Shown: positions 1 to 5,121, counted from the first letter of the stretch. The stretch: DNA of 5,412 bases from Planctomycetota bacterium (GCA_030673355.1 DAOVJF010000220.1:1-5412); one strand, 5' to 3'. Made by a program: numbers and translations. Notes: generated by a model from the letters alone, not told the origin.

Positions 1-1
1 C

Positions 2-82
2 GCGGATTCGTGGCCGAGTTCGGTCGATGATACGGCCGCACGGGAGGAGTGGGGCTGGAGTCCGGATTATGATTTATCCTAA
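2..82 (+). CDS. C-terminal fragment of NAD-dependent L-threonine 3-dehydrogenase (SDR/epimerase-like type), ending at an early stop
   Basis: The open frame enters from the left edge and reads ADSWPSSVDDTAAREEWGW, then SPDYDLS and TAA at 80-82. The signature (I)ADSWPxSxDDxxAxxxWGWxPxYDL is characteristic of the C-terminus of the epimerase-like, short-chain L-threonine 3-dehydrogenase, which oxidises L-threonine to 2-amino-3-ketobutyrate with NAD+ in the cytoplasm and usually works with 2-amino-3-ketobutyrate CoA ligase. Only the last 26 codons before the stop are in view, so the Rossmann fold and catalytic Tyr/Lys cannot be checked. Family members normally continue with a helix resembling xxMTxDML; that sequence is present here in the same frame but behind the stop (83-145). 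The product is therefore either shortened by about 20 residues or the gene is recently damaged. Family recognition is from memory of the motif. Confidence 0.82.
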   Translation, partial: ADSWPSSVDDTAAREEWGWSPDYDLS

Positions 83-145
83 ATGACCAGGGATATGCTG
101 ACAACACTCCAGAAGCGCCATGATGAGGGCAAGTTATATGGATGA
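83..145 (+). pseudogene. Stranded C-terminal tail of the threonine dehydrogenase, beyond an in-frame TAA
   Basis: Directly after TAA (80-82), the same frame continues MTRDMLTTLQKRHDEGKLYG and ends at TGA (143-145). The MTRDML stretch matches the helix expected after YDLxx in this dehydrogenase family, so the TAA falls where a sense codon (for example AAA, CAA or GAA, one base away) would be expected. No frameshift is involved. The stop is immediately followed by ATG (TAAATG), so reinitiation could in principle make a 20-residue peptide, but no Shine-Dalgarno site is seen. A sequencing error, a true nonsense mutation or readthrough all fit. Confidence 0.7.
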
Positions 146-169
146 GTAACAGGATAAGAAAAAAAAGGA

Positions 170-715
170 TCATTTTTTGTTTCCGCCAGTCAGGGATTTT
201 ATCAACTCTTCCCGATCGGGATACCGGTCAGGCAATGAATTCCGATCGCCGCTTTCGTAATCCGAAAAATCGAATCCCGGGGCCATCGTAGTCCCCATCA
301 GTGCAAATCCACCGGCGTTTGTATTACCGATAAATCCAATCCCGCCGGGTTTTATCCTCGCGCCAAACCATGTCCCTTTTGGTATGACCACCTGCACAAA
401 CTCACCATTCTCAATATTATGCCCCAAAATTACAATTTCCGACGAGCCGTCCTGGAAAAGCATCAGCATTTCAACCGCTTCACCAAGGTAAAAATGGAGT
501 ACCTCATCGGTTGAAAGCCTGTGAAGCCTGGAAAATGTGTCCGGTGTCAGAAGGTAATAAATCGCCGTCCCAAACGATTTCGGGTCGGGGTACCTTTCAG
601 GAAGAGCATTTCCCGGAACTGTGTCCGACGATCGCCATGTCTCACGGAAAAATCCCCCCTCGTTCTGAAGGGGTTTCAGGTTCAATAATTCAATTATTTT
701 TTCAGCGGTGAGCAT
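170..715 (-). CDS. Cupin_5 (DUF985) family protein
   Basis: A 181-residue protein of the DUF985/cupin_5 family, a small RmlC-like beta-barrel group of unknown biochemical role. Family landmarks appear in order: an N-terminal helix and LxPLxxEGGFFRETWRS (residues about 13-29), TAIYYLLTPDTFSRLHRL (50-67), the core EVLHFYLGEAVEM with a possible metal- or ligand-facing E71 and H74 (71-83), the barrel strand VVIPKGTWFGARI (109-121), and the C-terminal APGFDFSDYE (145-154). Length is close to the family norm of roughly 150-170 plus a short tail, so it looks complete. There is no signal peptide, so it is likely cytoplasmic. It lies 42 bases downstream of the VWA lipoprotein gene on the same strand and is probably its operon partner. 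No strong Shine-Dalgarno site precedes the ATG (only CCGGGT), so translation may depend on coupling. The substrate is unknown. Confidence 0.9.
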   Translation of the reverse strand: MLTAEKIIELLNLKPLQNEGGFFRETWRSSDTVPGNALPERYPDPKSFGTAIYYLLTPDTFSRLHRLSTDEVLHFYLGEAVEMLMLFQDGSSEIVILGHNIENGEFVQVVIPKGTWFGARIKPGGIGFIGNTNAGGFALMGTTMAPGFDFSDYESGDRNSLPDRYPDREELIKSLTGGNKK

Positions 716-757
716 ACCCGGATTGTAATTGAATCCAGGCCTGATTTAAATGATAAA

Positions 758-2386
758 TCAACGATCGTCCATCCTGATAAGGCTTTGCACGAGGTTGATA
801 AATTCACGTTCTTCCGTTCCGTCAGCGACCGATTCGGCCACTGCCAGCACTGCTCCGAACGTTGAATCCTCCGCCCAGTAGCTTTCTTTCAGGATCTCGC
901 CAAACTCGGCAACCGCCGCTGTAAATTGAAACCTATTGCTTGCACGATCAAAATCATTATCGAGATCCCCGACAGTCACGTACTCTTCATACTCTTCGAT
1001 TTCACGGTTCAGGAGATTTTCATAGCGGATTCTTACCGTGGCGACACTGGTATTGCGGCGCCTGAAAGCATCGTCCCGAATTCGAATTTCATAGAGTGCC
1101 GTGACGCTCTGCCCCGACGCCACTTCGCCCGCGTCGACCGAATCGTCCCTGAAATCCTCCTCATTAAGGCGACGGTTTTCATATCCGAGCAATCGGAACC
1201 TGTCGACCAGATCCTCGTTGAATTCAACCTGGATTTTCGCATCCGACGCCAGCACCATAAGAAGCTCAGCGGCCCCGTCGCGGAATACACGGTTCGCTTC
1301 ATCTTCGGTGTCGATGTAGTAATACATCCCGTCGCCGTGGTTCGCGAGTTTCTCCATCATGACATCGTTGTAATTTCCCATGCCGAAACCAATCGTTGTC
1401 AGCCCGATCCCATCGAGCGCATCCGTTTTTACCTGATCGAGAATACTGTCGGCATCGGTAACTCCCACATTTGCCACCCCGTCGGAGCAAAGGATGATCC
1501 GGTTTATTTTTCCGGAATCGTAATTCCTTCGCGCCATCTCGTAGGCCAGTTGTAACCCATGGTTCGCGTTTGTCGATCCGCCGGGAACAAGCCGTTCAAT
1601 GGAATTCAGAATCGCGTCGTGATTGGAGGTCATTTCAGATATAACCTGGCCGGTGCTGCCGTATACGACCAGCCCGATACGGTCTCCACTGCGAAGGTTC
1701 CCAGCCAGCATGCGAAGGCTCTTTTTCACCTGCTCGAGGCGGTCCTCGCGCGCCATCGATCCGGAAACATCGATGACGAAAATCATATTTGCCGCGGGAC
1801 GTTCCCACATCGACGCTTCCCTCGCCTTTACACCAATTCTCAACAGGTGATAATTCGGTTGCCCAAACCAGGATTCCGCCCCCTCCATAGTAAGTGAAAA
1901 AATGTTGTTGCCTTTCGGATCGGAATAATCCTGGTCGAAGTAATTGATAAACTCCTCGATACGGATGGAATCGGGGTCCGGGAGGTTTCCATCGTTTATG
2001 TACCGTCTCGCGATCGTGTAAGATGCCGTATCCACATCCATCCCGAACGTGGAGGTGTTTTCATCCTCCGTCGATACGAATGGGTTAGTGCCGTAGTCTT
2101 CGAAATAAGTCAGATCGTACGGTTCCGCGTTTGGCAGCGCGTTACCGCCGGACGGGAAAGTCATGGTTCCCGCGCCGGCCGACCCATCGGCGAACTGGCT
2201 CGATGAATAGCCGAGTGAATCCAAAGAACTGGTTTCAGATTCTTCTGCAGGCTGCGCATCATATGTATGCTTTGAGTCTGCCGGTCTTACAGCGCTGGAT
2301 CTCCCTCCGCCGGTACAAGATGTAACTAAGAGTAAAATTACTAAAAGGTTTCCTAAAACAATCCATGAGTTTAAAAGCTTTTTCAT
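758..2386 (-). CDS. VWA-domain lipoprotein, YfbK-like (vWF_A N-terminal, VWA, YfbK_C/DUF3520)
   Basis: A 542-residue protein that starts with a lipoprotein signal peptide: K2-K3, a hydrophobic core to about residue 20 and lipobox VTSC with the lipidated cysteine at C24. A low-complexity Ser/Gly/Ala-rich linker follows (about 25-90). The N-terminal vWF_A-type region (about 92-185) contains STFGMDVDTASYTIARRYI. The VWA domain spans about 200-365 with a complete MIDAS: D206-x-S208-x-S210, T272 and D302 in SDGVAN, so metal-dependent ligand binding is likely. The C-terminal part (about 366-542) resembles the YfbK_C domain, ending with AVAEFGEILKESYWAEDSTF and an EREFINLVQ helix. Length matches YfbK-like proteins (about 575 in E. 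coli). It should sit in the membrane facing the periplasm; its partner is unknown. A strong GGAG site supports the start. It is followed by the cupin gene on the same strand. Confidence 0.93.
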   Translation of the reverse strand: MKKLLNSWIVLGNLLVILLLVTSCTGGGRSSAVRPADSKHTYDAQPAEESETSSLDSLGYSSSQFADGSAGAGTMTFPSGGNALPNAEPYDLTYFEDYGTNPFVSTEDENTSTFGMDVDTASYTIARRYINDGNLPDPDSIRIEEFINYFDQDYSDPKGNNIFSLTMEGAESWFGQPNYHLLRIGVKAREASMWERPAANMIFVIDVSGSMAREDRLEQVKKSLRMLAGNLRSGDRIGLVVYGSTGQVISEMTSNHDAILNSIERLVPGGSTNANHGLQLAYEMARRNYDSGKINRIILCSDGVANVGVTDADSILDQVKTDALDGIGLTTIGFGMGNYNDVMMEKLANHGDGMYYYIDTEDEANRVFRDGAAELLMVLASDAKIQVEFNEDLVDRFRLLGYENRRLNEEDFRDDSVDAGEVASGQSVTALYEIRIRDDAFRRRNTSVATVRIRYENLLNREIEEYEEYVTVGDLDNDFDRASNRFQFTAAVAEFGEILKESYWAEDSTFGAVLAVAESVADGTEEREFINLVQSLIRMDDR

Positions 2387-2392
2387 GGTCTG

Positions 2393-2400
2393 TCTCCTTT
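2393..2400 (-). promoter_or_regulatory. Shine-Dalgarno site of the VWA lipoprotein gene
   Basis: On the minus strand the bases read AAAGGAGA, six bases before the ATG at 2386. This is near-ideal and fixes the start that gives the lipoprotein signal peptide. Confidence 0.85.
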
Positions 2401-2435
2401 CAGCTCGACCTTAGGAGATTATTCAATTCAGGAGG

Positions 2436-2509
2436 GTTCAGAAATTTTGTGACATGCGCAAAATGCACATGTGTTCGGAAATTTTGAAACATGCGCAGGA
2501 TGCACATGT
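2436..2509. repeat. Two tandem 37-bp units, each containing a 3-nt-loop palindrome
   Basis: Units 2436-2472 and 2473-2509 align without gaps and differ at 5 of 37 positions. Each has a GTTCRGAAATTTTG lead-in followed by a dyad, CATGCGCA-N3-TGCACATG (2453-2471 and 2490-2508), flanked by A and T that extend the arms. Each dyad has a single C/A mismatch that becomes a G-T wobble on the other strand. A third palindrome follows 30 bases on. The cluster lies between the TauE stop and the VWA start, so it could be an operator or a REP-like 3' element. The second copy, between convergent genes near 5132-5184, favours the latter. Confidence 0.85.
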
Positions 2510-2542
2510 GACTGAATATCATGCGCAGGATGCGCATGTTAC
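2500..2542. repeat. 43-bp dispersed direct repeat, left copy
   Basis: This block recurs at 5142-5184 in the same orientation with a single difference (G at 2529, A at 5171). It covers half of palindrome 2, the linker TGACTGAATAT and all of palindrome 3, and similarity fades into ATTTACC just after both copies. The copies are 2,642 bases apart and bracket the TauE gene and the toxin-antitoxin operon. Confidence 0.9.
2520..2538. repeat. Perfect palindrome CATGCGCA-GGA-TGCGCATG
   Basis: The third dyad of the left cluster has perfect 8-bp arms around GGA. As RNA or single-stranded DNA it would form an 8-bp hairpin with a 3-nt loop. It is not followed by a T-run on either strand, so it is not a standard intrinsic terminator for the TauE gene that ends 29 bases away. 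Confidence 0.85.
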
Positions 2543-2567
2543 GTATTTACCGGATGAATAATTGAGA

Positions 2568-3371
2568 TTACTGCTGTTGATTTCCAATGTCCCCACGCTT
2601 CATCAACATCCTCAATCCCGCCACCACGAGGAAAACCGAGAAAATTATCGTCAACGTCCGACCCGGAACCACATCCGCCCCCCACGCCCCGATCACGGTT
2701 CCGATCCACGCTCCGGGTATGAGCCATTTAGCGAGATCCCAGTCCCATTCGCCCTGTTTTCTGTATCCAAGAAATCCTGTCAAAATGGTCGGAAATCCCG
2801 ACACGTAGCCTGTCCCCTGCGACACAACCTGTTCTAACCCTCCACCAATCACTCCGGTCGGGACAAAAACCAGACCGCCGCCGATACCGAAAAACCCGGC
2901 CATGAATCCCGCAAGGCATCCGAAAATAGCAACGAGTATAAATCCGGCAGGGGTGGATATTTCTATGAGTTTCATTCCCGACGGCATTTGCACAAAAACC
3001 ATAAACAACGCGACCGCGATAAGCAGTATCCCGAAATATATCGCGAGTGTTCTGTTCGGAAATTTACCCGCAGCTTTCACTCCCAGTAACGCTCCCGCAA
3101 TTCCCCCGATTGCAAGCGGAATCGCGAAACCGAAATCGATATTCCCGAAATACCAGTACATCGCGATCACGAGTGGATGCCTTGATACGATCACTAAGAG
3201 GCTCGTTCCCTGTGCCTTTTTCTGGGAGACTCCAAGGAAGGTGAGTATGGGGACGATAATAATCCCGCCACCAACACCGACGAGGGATCCGATCGCAGAC
3301 GAAGCGAAACCGAGGACAGCAAGTGTCCAGCAGTTGGTCCGGGGTGGATTTTGGGAAGGATCGGCGGGCAT
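2568..3371 (-). CDS. TauE/SafE family sulfite/anion exporter-like membrane protein
   Basis: A 267-residue multi-pass membrane protein of the TauE/SafE (PF01925) family, whose characterised members export sulfite, sulfoacetate or related sulfur-containing anions. The family's internal duplication is visible: repeat one has GSLVGVGGGIIIVPILTFLG (about 28-47) and QGTSLLVIV (54-62); repeat two has GFFGIGGGLVFVPTGV (159-174) and SQGTGYVSGFPTILTGFLGY (184-203). Hydrophobic segments lie near 16-46, 57-75, 81-101, 108-128, 142-174, 188-203, 216-232 and 238-257. Length is normal for the family. The ATG at 3371 is the only ATG in the frame after the upstream stop at 3387-3389, but no Shine-Dalgarno site precedes it, so the start is less certain than the family call. 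After QGTSLLVIV, the usual Pro-Thr is replaced by Ser-Arg-His-Pro. The substrate cannot be told from sequence. Confidence 0.9.
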   Translation of the reverse strand: MPADPSQNPPRTNCWTLAVLGFASSAIGSLVGVGGGIIIVPILTFLGVSQKKAQGTSLLVIVSRHPLVIAMYWYFGNIDFGFAIPLAIGGIAGALLGVKAAGKFPNRTLAIYFGILLIAVALFMVFVQMPSGMKLIEISTPAGFILVAIFGCLAGFMAGFFGIGGGLVFVPTGVIGGGLEQVVSQGTGYVSGFPTILTGFLGYRKQGEWDWDLAKWLIPGAWIGTVIGAWGADVVPGRTLTIIFSVFLVVAGLRMLMKRGDIGNQQQ

Positions 3372-3507
3372 AGGAGGATGATAGCATTAATTAAACGCAT
3401 GATTGAGCATGATAGAGGATGTTAATCCAGCGTGAAATAATTTCCAAATTCTAGACCTCCTAGCACCTGAGGCTTCAACATTTTATTAAGAATATTAGTT
3501 AAACCTC

Positions 3508-3536
3508 TTGACAAAAGTGCTATCATATGATAACTT
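3508..3536 (+). promoter_or_regulatory. Sigma-70-type promoter of the toxin-antitoxin operon
   Basis: A perfect -35 box TTGACA (3508-3513), a 17-base spacer and a weak -10 box TAACTT (3531-3536) preceded by TGA, an extended -10 arrangement that can compensate for the poor -10. Transcription would start near 3543, giving a leader of about 140 nt before the toxin ATG. The promoter is the last element before the structured leader and drives the plus-strand operon. Confidence 0.65.
3521..3532. promoter_or_regulatory. Candidate operator: 12-bp perfect palindrome within the promoter
   Basis: TATCATATGATA is a perfect palindrome lying in the spacer and touching the -10 box. Its position is ideal for autorepression by the HTH of the downstream antitoxin, as MqsA-type antitoxins do. 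It does not resemble the E. coli MqsA site (AACCT-N3-AGGTT); only one AACCT half-site is present, at 3502-3506. The regulator is inferred, not shown. Confidence 0.5.
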
Positions 3537-3565
3537 TTGATTAGAACCGGAGACGAATGATGGGC

Positions 3566-3677
3566 TGACGTTCTATTAGTCTTCTGGAATTTTTCAGAAG
3601 ATACGACCTCCGAAAAGGAGCCAGCTTGCGGTATAGTTATCGAACGTCAATGAGCAAGCTGGTAAAATTTTCGGAGG
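3566..3677 (+). ncRNA. Structured cis-regulatory leader RNA with a pseudoknot and a sequestered toxin ribosome-binding site
   Basis: Four perfect helices can be read by eye. P1 pairs TGACGTTC (3566-3573) with GAACGTCA (3642-3649). P2 pairs CTTCTG (3581-3586) with CAGAAG (3595-3600). P3 pairs CCTCCGAAAA (3607-3616) with TTTTCGGAGG (3668-3677). P4 pairs CCAGCTTGC (3621-3629) with GCAAGCTGG (3654-3662), nested inside P3 with a 4x5 internal loop. P1 crosses P3/P4 by pairing with the P4 loop, so it makes a pseudoknot. The 3' strand of P3 is the toxin Shine-Dalgarno (GGAGG, 3673-3677). A competing hairpin CTCC-GAAAA-GGAG (3608-3620) is exclusive with P3 and would free it. This geometry is that of a translational riboswitch or RNA thermometer; I do not recognise a known class and no ligand is implied. 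Confidence 0.65.
3673..3677 (+). promoter_or_regulatory. Shine-Dalgarno site of the toxin gene, inside the leader hairpin
   Basis: GGAGG lies six bases before the ATG at 3684 and is the only strong ribosome-binding site for this frame. All five bases pair with CCTCC (3607-3611) in helix P3, so access should depend on leader folding. Confidence 0.85.
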
Positions 3678-3683
3678 AACCAA

Positions 3684-4037
3684 ATGGTTCATTGTAAAAA
3701 AGGGGTAGTCGAATTTTTAAAGAGATTTAAAACCAACGCTACCAAATCCGATTTAGTATTTTTACCAAGGCAAAAGAATATAGATTTCCTCATAATGCTG
3801 GGAATGTTTTTTTATAACGCAAAAGAAATTATCTTTAGCCTTACCGAATTAGACTACTTTGCTGGGCCCTCTGTTGATGATGATGGGTCTCAAGGGGAAA
3901 TCTATGAATTCGCTACAAAAGTTTTTGGAAATGATGTTTATATTAAATTAAAACTCTCTGACACTGGTGCTAAATGTATTTCCTTTCACGAACTAATACA
4001 CCCAGTCAGTTTCCCTTTTAAAAAGGGCGATAAATAA
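3684..4037 (+). CDS. mqsR: MqsR-family toxin (putative mRNA interferase of a type II toxin-antitoxin system)
   Basis: A 117-residue basic protein. The segment IIFSLTELDYFAGPSVDDDG (49-68) and the strand DVYIKLKL (84-91) followed by CISFHE (98-103) line up with E. coli MqsR (VIIGLSESDFYKS, GQVYLKITV, LIVSFKEK), a RelE-fold ribonuclease that cuts mRNA, mainly at GCU. The aligned tyrosine is Y86. The E. coli catalytic K56 has no obvious counterpart (position is near A60-G61), so the active site may differ, as in the longer SFHExxHPxxFPF-ending branch of the family. The start is fixed by a GGAGG site and by TAA at 3663-3665 just upstream in frame. The gene is AT-rich, comes before its antitoxin as in mqsRA, and overlaps it by one base (TAATG), so the two are translationally coupled. 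Toxin activity is inferred from family and context. Confidence 0.85.
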   Translation: MVHCKKGVVEFLKRFKTNATKSDLVFLPRQKNIDFLIMLGMFFYNAKEIIFSLTELDYFAGPSVDDDGSQGEIYEFATKVFGNDVYIKLKLSDTGAKCISFHELIHPVSFPFKKGDK

Positions 4038-5062
4038 TGGAAAAATATTATTGTGAAAAATGTGATGAATGGGTCCATGGGAATATTATTAAACGTGATG
4101 AAACTTATCCAATTAAGGGTGAATCGATAACTGTTAATGCTCAGGTCCGTATCTGCAACTTTTGTGAGGGAGATTGTAGTGATTCAAAATTGGATGATCA
4201 GACACTCCTGGCCGTTTATGATAGATACAGGGAAAAACATGGCTTAATATCTCCAGTAGAAGTTAGAAATCTTCGACAAAAGTATGGGCTTAGCCAGCGA
4301 AGTCTTGCTGCTTTGCTTGGTTGGGGTGAGATCACCATTCACAGGTACGAGAAAGGTGGTTTTCCCGATGAAGCTCATAACCAGATGCTTCAACTATTAA
4401 GTGATCCCGTTAATTTTAATTCTATTTTTACAAAAAACAGGGAAAGACTGCCAGAACATATTCAGAAGCGGGTACTTTCATGTCTTTCCGCCATTGATCC
4501 TGGGGAAAGCCGCGATCTAGCTAATACATTTATTAACTTTGAAACGACAGAGTCTCTACCTGGAATTCTTACAGGTTTTAGACAATTTTCAGAAGAGAAT
4601 TTAAAAAATATGATTTTTTACCTGGCTTCCTTGGATGGAGGAATCCTCAAAACAAAATTAAACAAACTTCTATTCTACGCAGATTTTATTCATTATCGGA
4701 ACCACTCAGTTTCAATTTCCGGTGCTAGATATATTAACCTTCCTTTCGGGCCTGTTCCTGATAATTACGAAATGCACCTTTTTGACCTCAGAGTCGAAGG
4801 TAAAATCGAGCAACTCGAAATTCCATTCAACGACGAAATGACCGGTGAAAATCTTGTAGCTATTGGAAATTTTGACACTTCCTCATTACCAGATTCAGCC
4901 ATTAATGTTCTAACTGCCGTATTCAATCACTTCAAAGAAATGGGAAGTGTTAAAATATCGGAACTGTCCCATCAGGAGGATGGTTACAAGGAAACAAAAA
5001 AACTTGAACCAATTTCTTATGAATATGCTGATAAGCTAAAAGTTGAAATTGAAATAGATTAA
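4037..5062 (+). CDS. MqsA-type zinc-finger/HTH antitoxin fused to a Panacea (DUF4065/SocA-like) domain
   Basis: A 341-residue protein with three parts. A zinc finger at residues 1-50 has C6-x2-C9 and C40-x2-C43, almost the spacing of E. coli MqsA (C3, C6, C37, C40). An HTH of the YgiT/MqsA kind covers about 71-124 (SPVEVRNLRQKYGLSQRSLA, then LGWGEITIHRYEKG). The third part, about 186-300, has the DUF4065 pattern: a helix, LKTKLNKLLFYADFIHYR (204-221), then the GxxYxNLPFGPVPDNYE turn (229-245), which is the Panacea/SocA signature. MqsA alone is about 131 residues, so this is a long fusion. Residues 125-185 form a linker I do not recognise. The protein should neutralise the toxin and repress the operon through the HTH. 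Its ATG overlaps the toxin stop; the nearby AGGG (4024-4027) is a weak Shine-Dalgarno, so coupling is important. Confidence 0.9.
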   Translation: MEKYYCEKCDEWVHGNIIKRDETYPIKGESITVNAQVRICNFCEGDCSDSKLDDQTLLAVYDRYREKHGLISPVEVRNLRQKYGLSQRSLAALLGWGEITIHRYEKGGFPDEAHNQMLQLLSDPVNFNSIFTKNRERLPEHIQKRVLSCLSAIDPGESRDLANTFINFETTESLPGILTGFRQFSEENLKNMIFYLASLDGGILKTKLNKLLFYADFIHYRNHSVSISGARYINLPFGPVPDNYEMHLFDLRVEGKIEQLEIPFNDEMTGENLVAIGNFDTSSLPDSAINVLTAVFNHFKEMGSVKISELSHQEDGYKETKKLEPISYEYADKLKVEIEID

Positions 5063-5085
5063 TTAATCAAAATTTTAATCCAATC

Positions 5086-5121
5086 AAAAAAAACGGGGAC
5101 ACCTGATCAGGTGCCCCCTTT
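5086..5121. terminator. Bidirectional intrinsic terminator between convergent genes
   Basis: The stem is GGGG-A-CACCTGA / TCAGGTG-CCCC (5095-5117), containing the perfect palindrome CACCTGATCAGGTG (5100-5113) with an extra A at 5099. On the plus strand it is followed by TTTCATTTT; on the minus strand by a run of eight Ts (A8 at 5086-5093). It should stop the toxin-antitoxin transcript and, from the other side, the permease transcript. An RNA hairpin must open the central few base pairs to form a loop. Confidence 0.85.

Noticed and set aside
158..178. A-run/T-run inverted repeat (A8-GGATCA-T6) between the dehydrogenase and cupin genes as a terminator
   Set aside because: The stem would be almost only A-T pairs and overlaps the cupin stop codon; too weak to call.
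926..1555. Long plus-strand open frame opposite the VWA gene
   Set aside because: It is antisense to a well-supported VWA gene with a complete MIDAS, shows no recognisable domain and is best explained as a shadow frame.
2520..2538. Intrinsic terminator of the TauE gene
   Set aside because: The 8-bp hairpin has no T-run on the minus strand after it, so it does not fit a Rho-independent terminator.
2436..2542. CRISPR array
   Set aside because: The units are palindromic, contiguous or 30-37 bases apart with no unique spacers of normal length, and no cas gene is present.
2902..3381. 159-codon plus-strand frame opposite the TauE gene
   Set aside because: The minus strand carries duplicated TauE motifs. 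This frame is its complement, with no domain of its own.
3448..3478. Minus-strand promoter for the TauE gene (TTGAAG and TAGAAT)
   Set aside because: The spacer is 19 bases and the -35 is poor. Such matches arise by chance in AT-rich intergenic DNA.
3422..3481. 19-codon minus-strand ORF (MLKPQVLGGLEFGNYFTLD) upstream of TauE
   Set aside because: No Shine-Dalgarno site and no family recognised; too short to support as a gene.
3566..3600. Possible selenocysteine UGA with a SECIS-like hairpin (TGA at 3566-3568, stem-loop at 3581-3600)
   Set aside because: The stem is only 6 bp, the loop lacks a recognisable bacterial SECIS G/U pattern, the resulting peptide matches no selenoprotein known to me, and no Sec machinery is in view.
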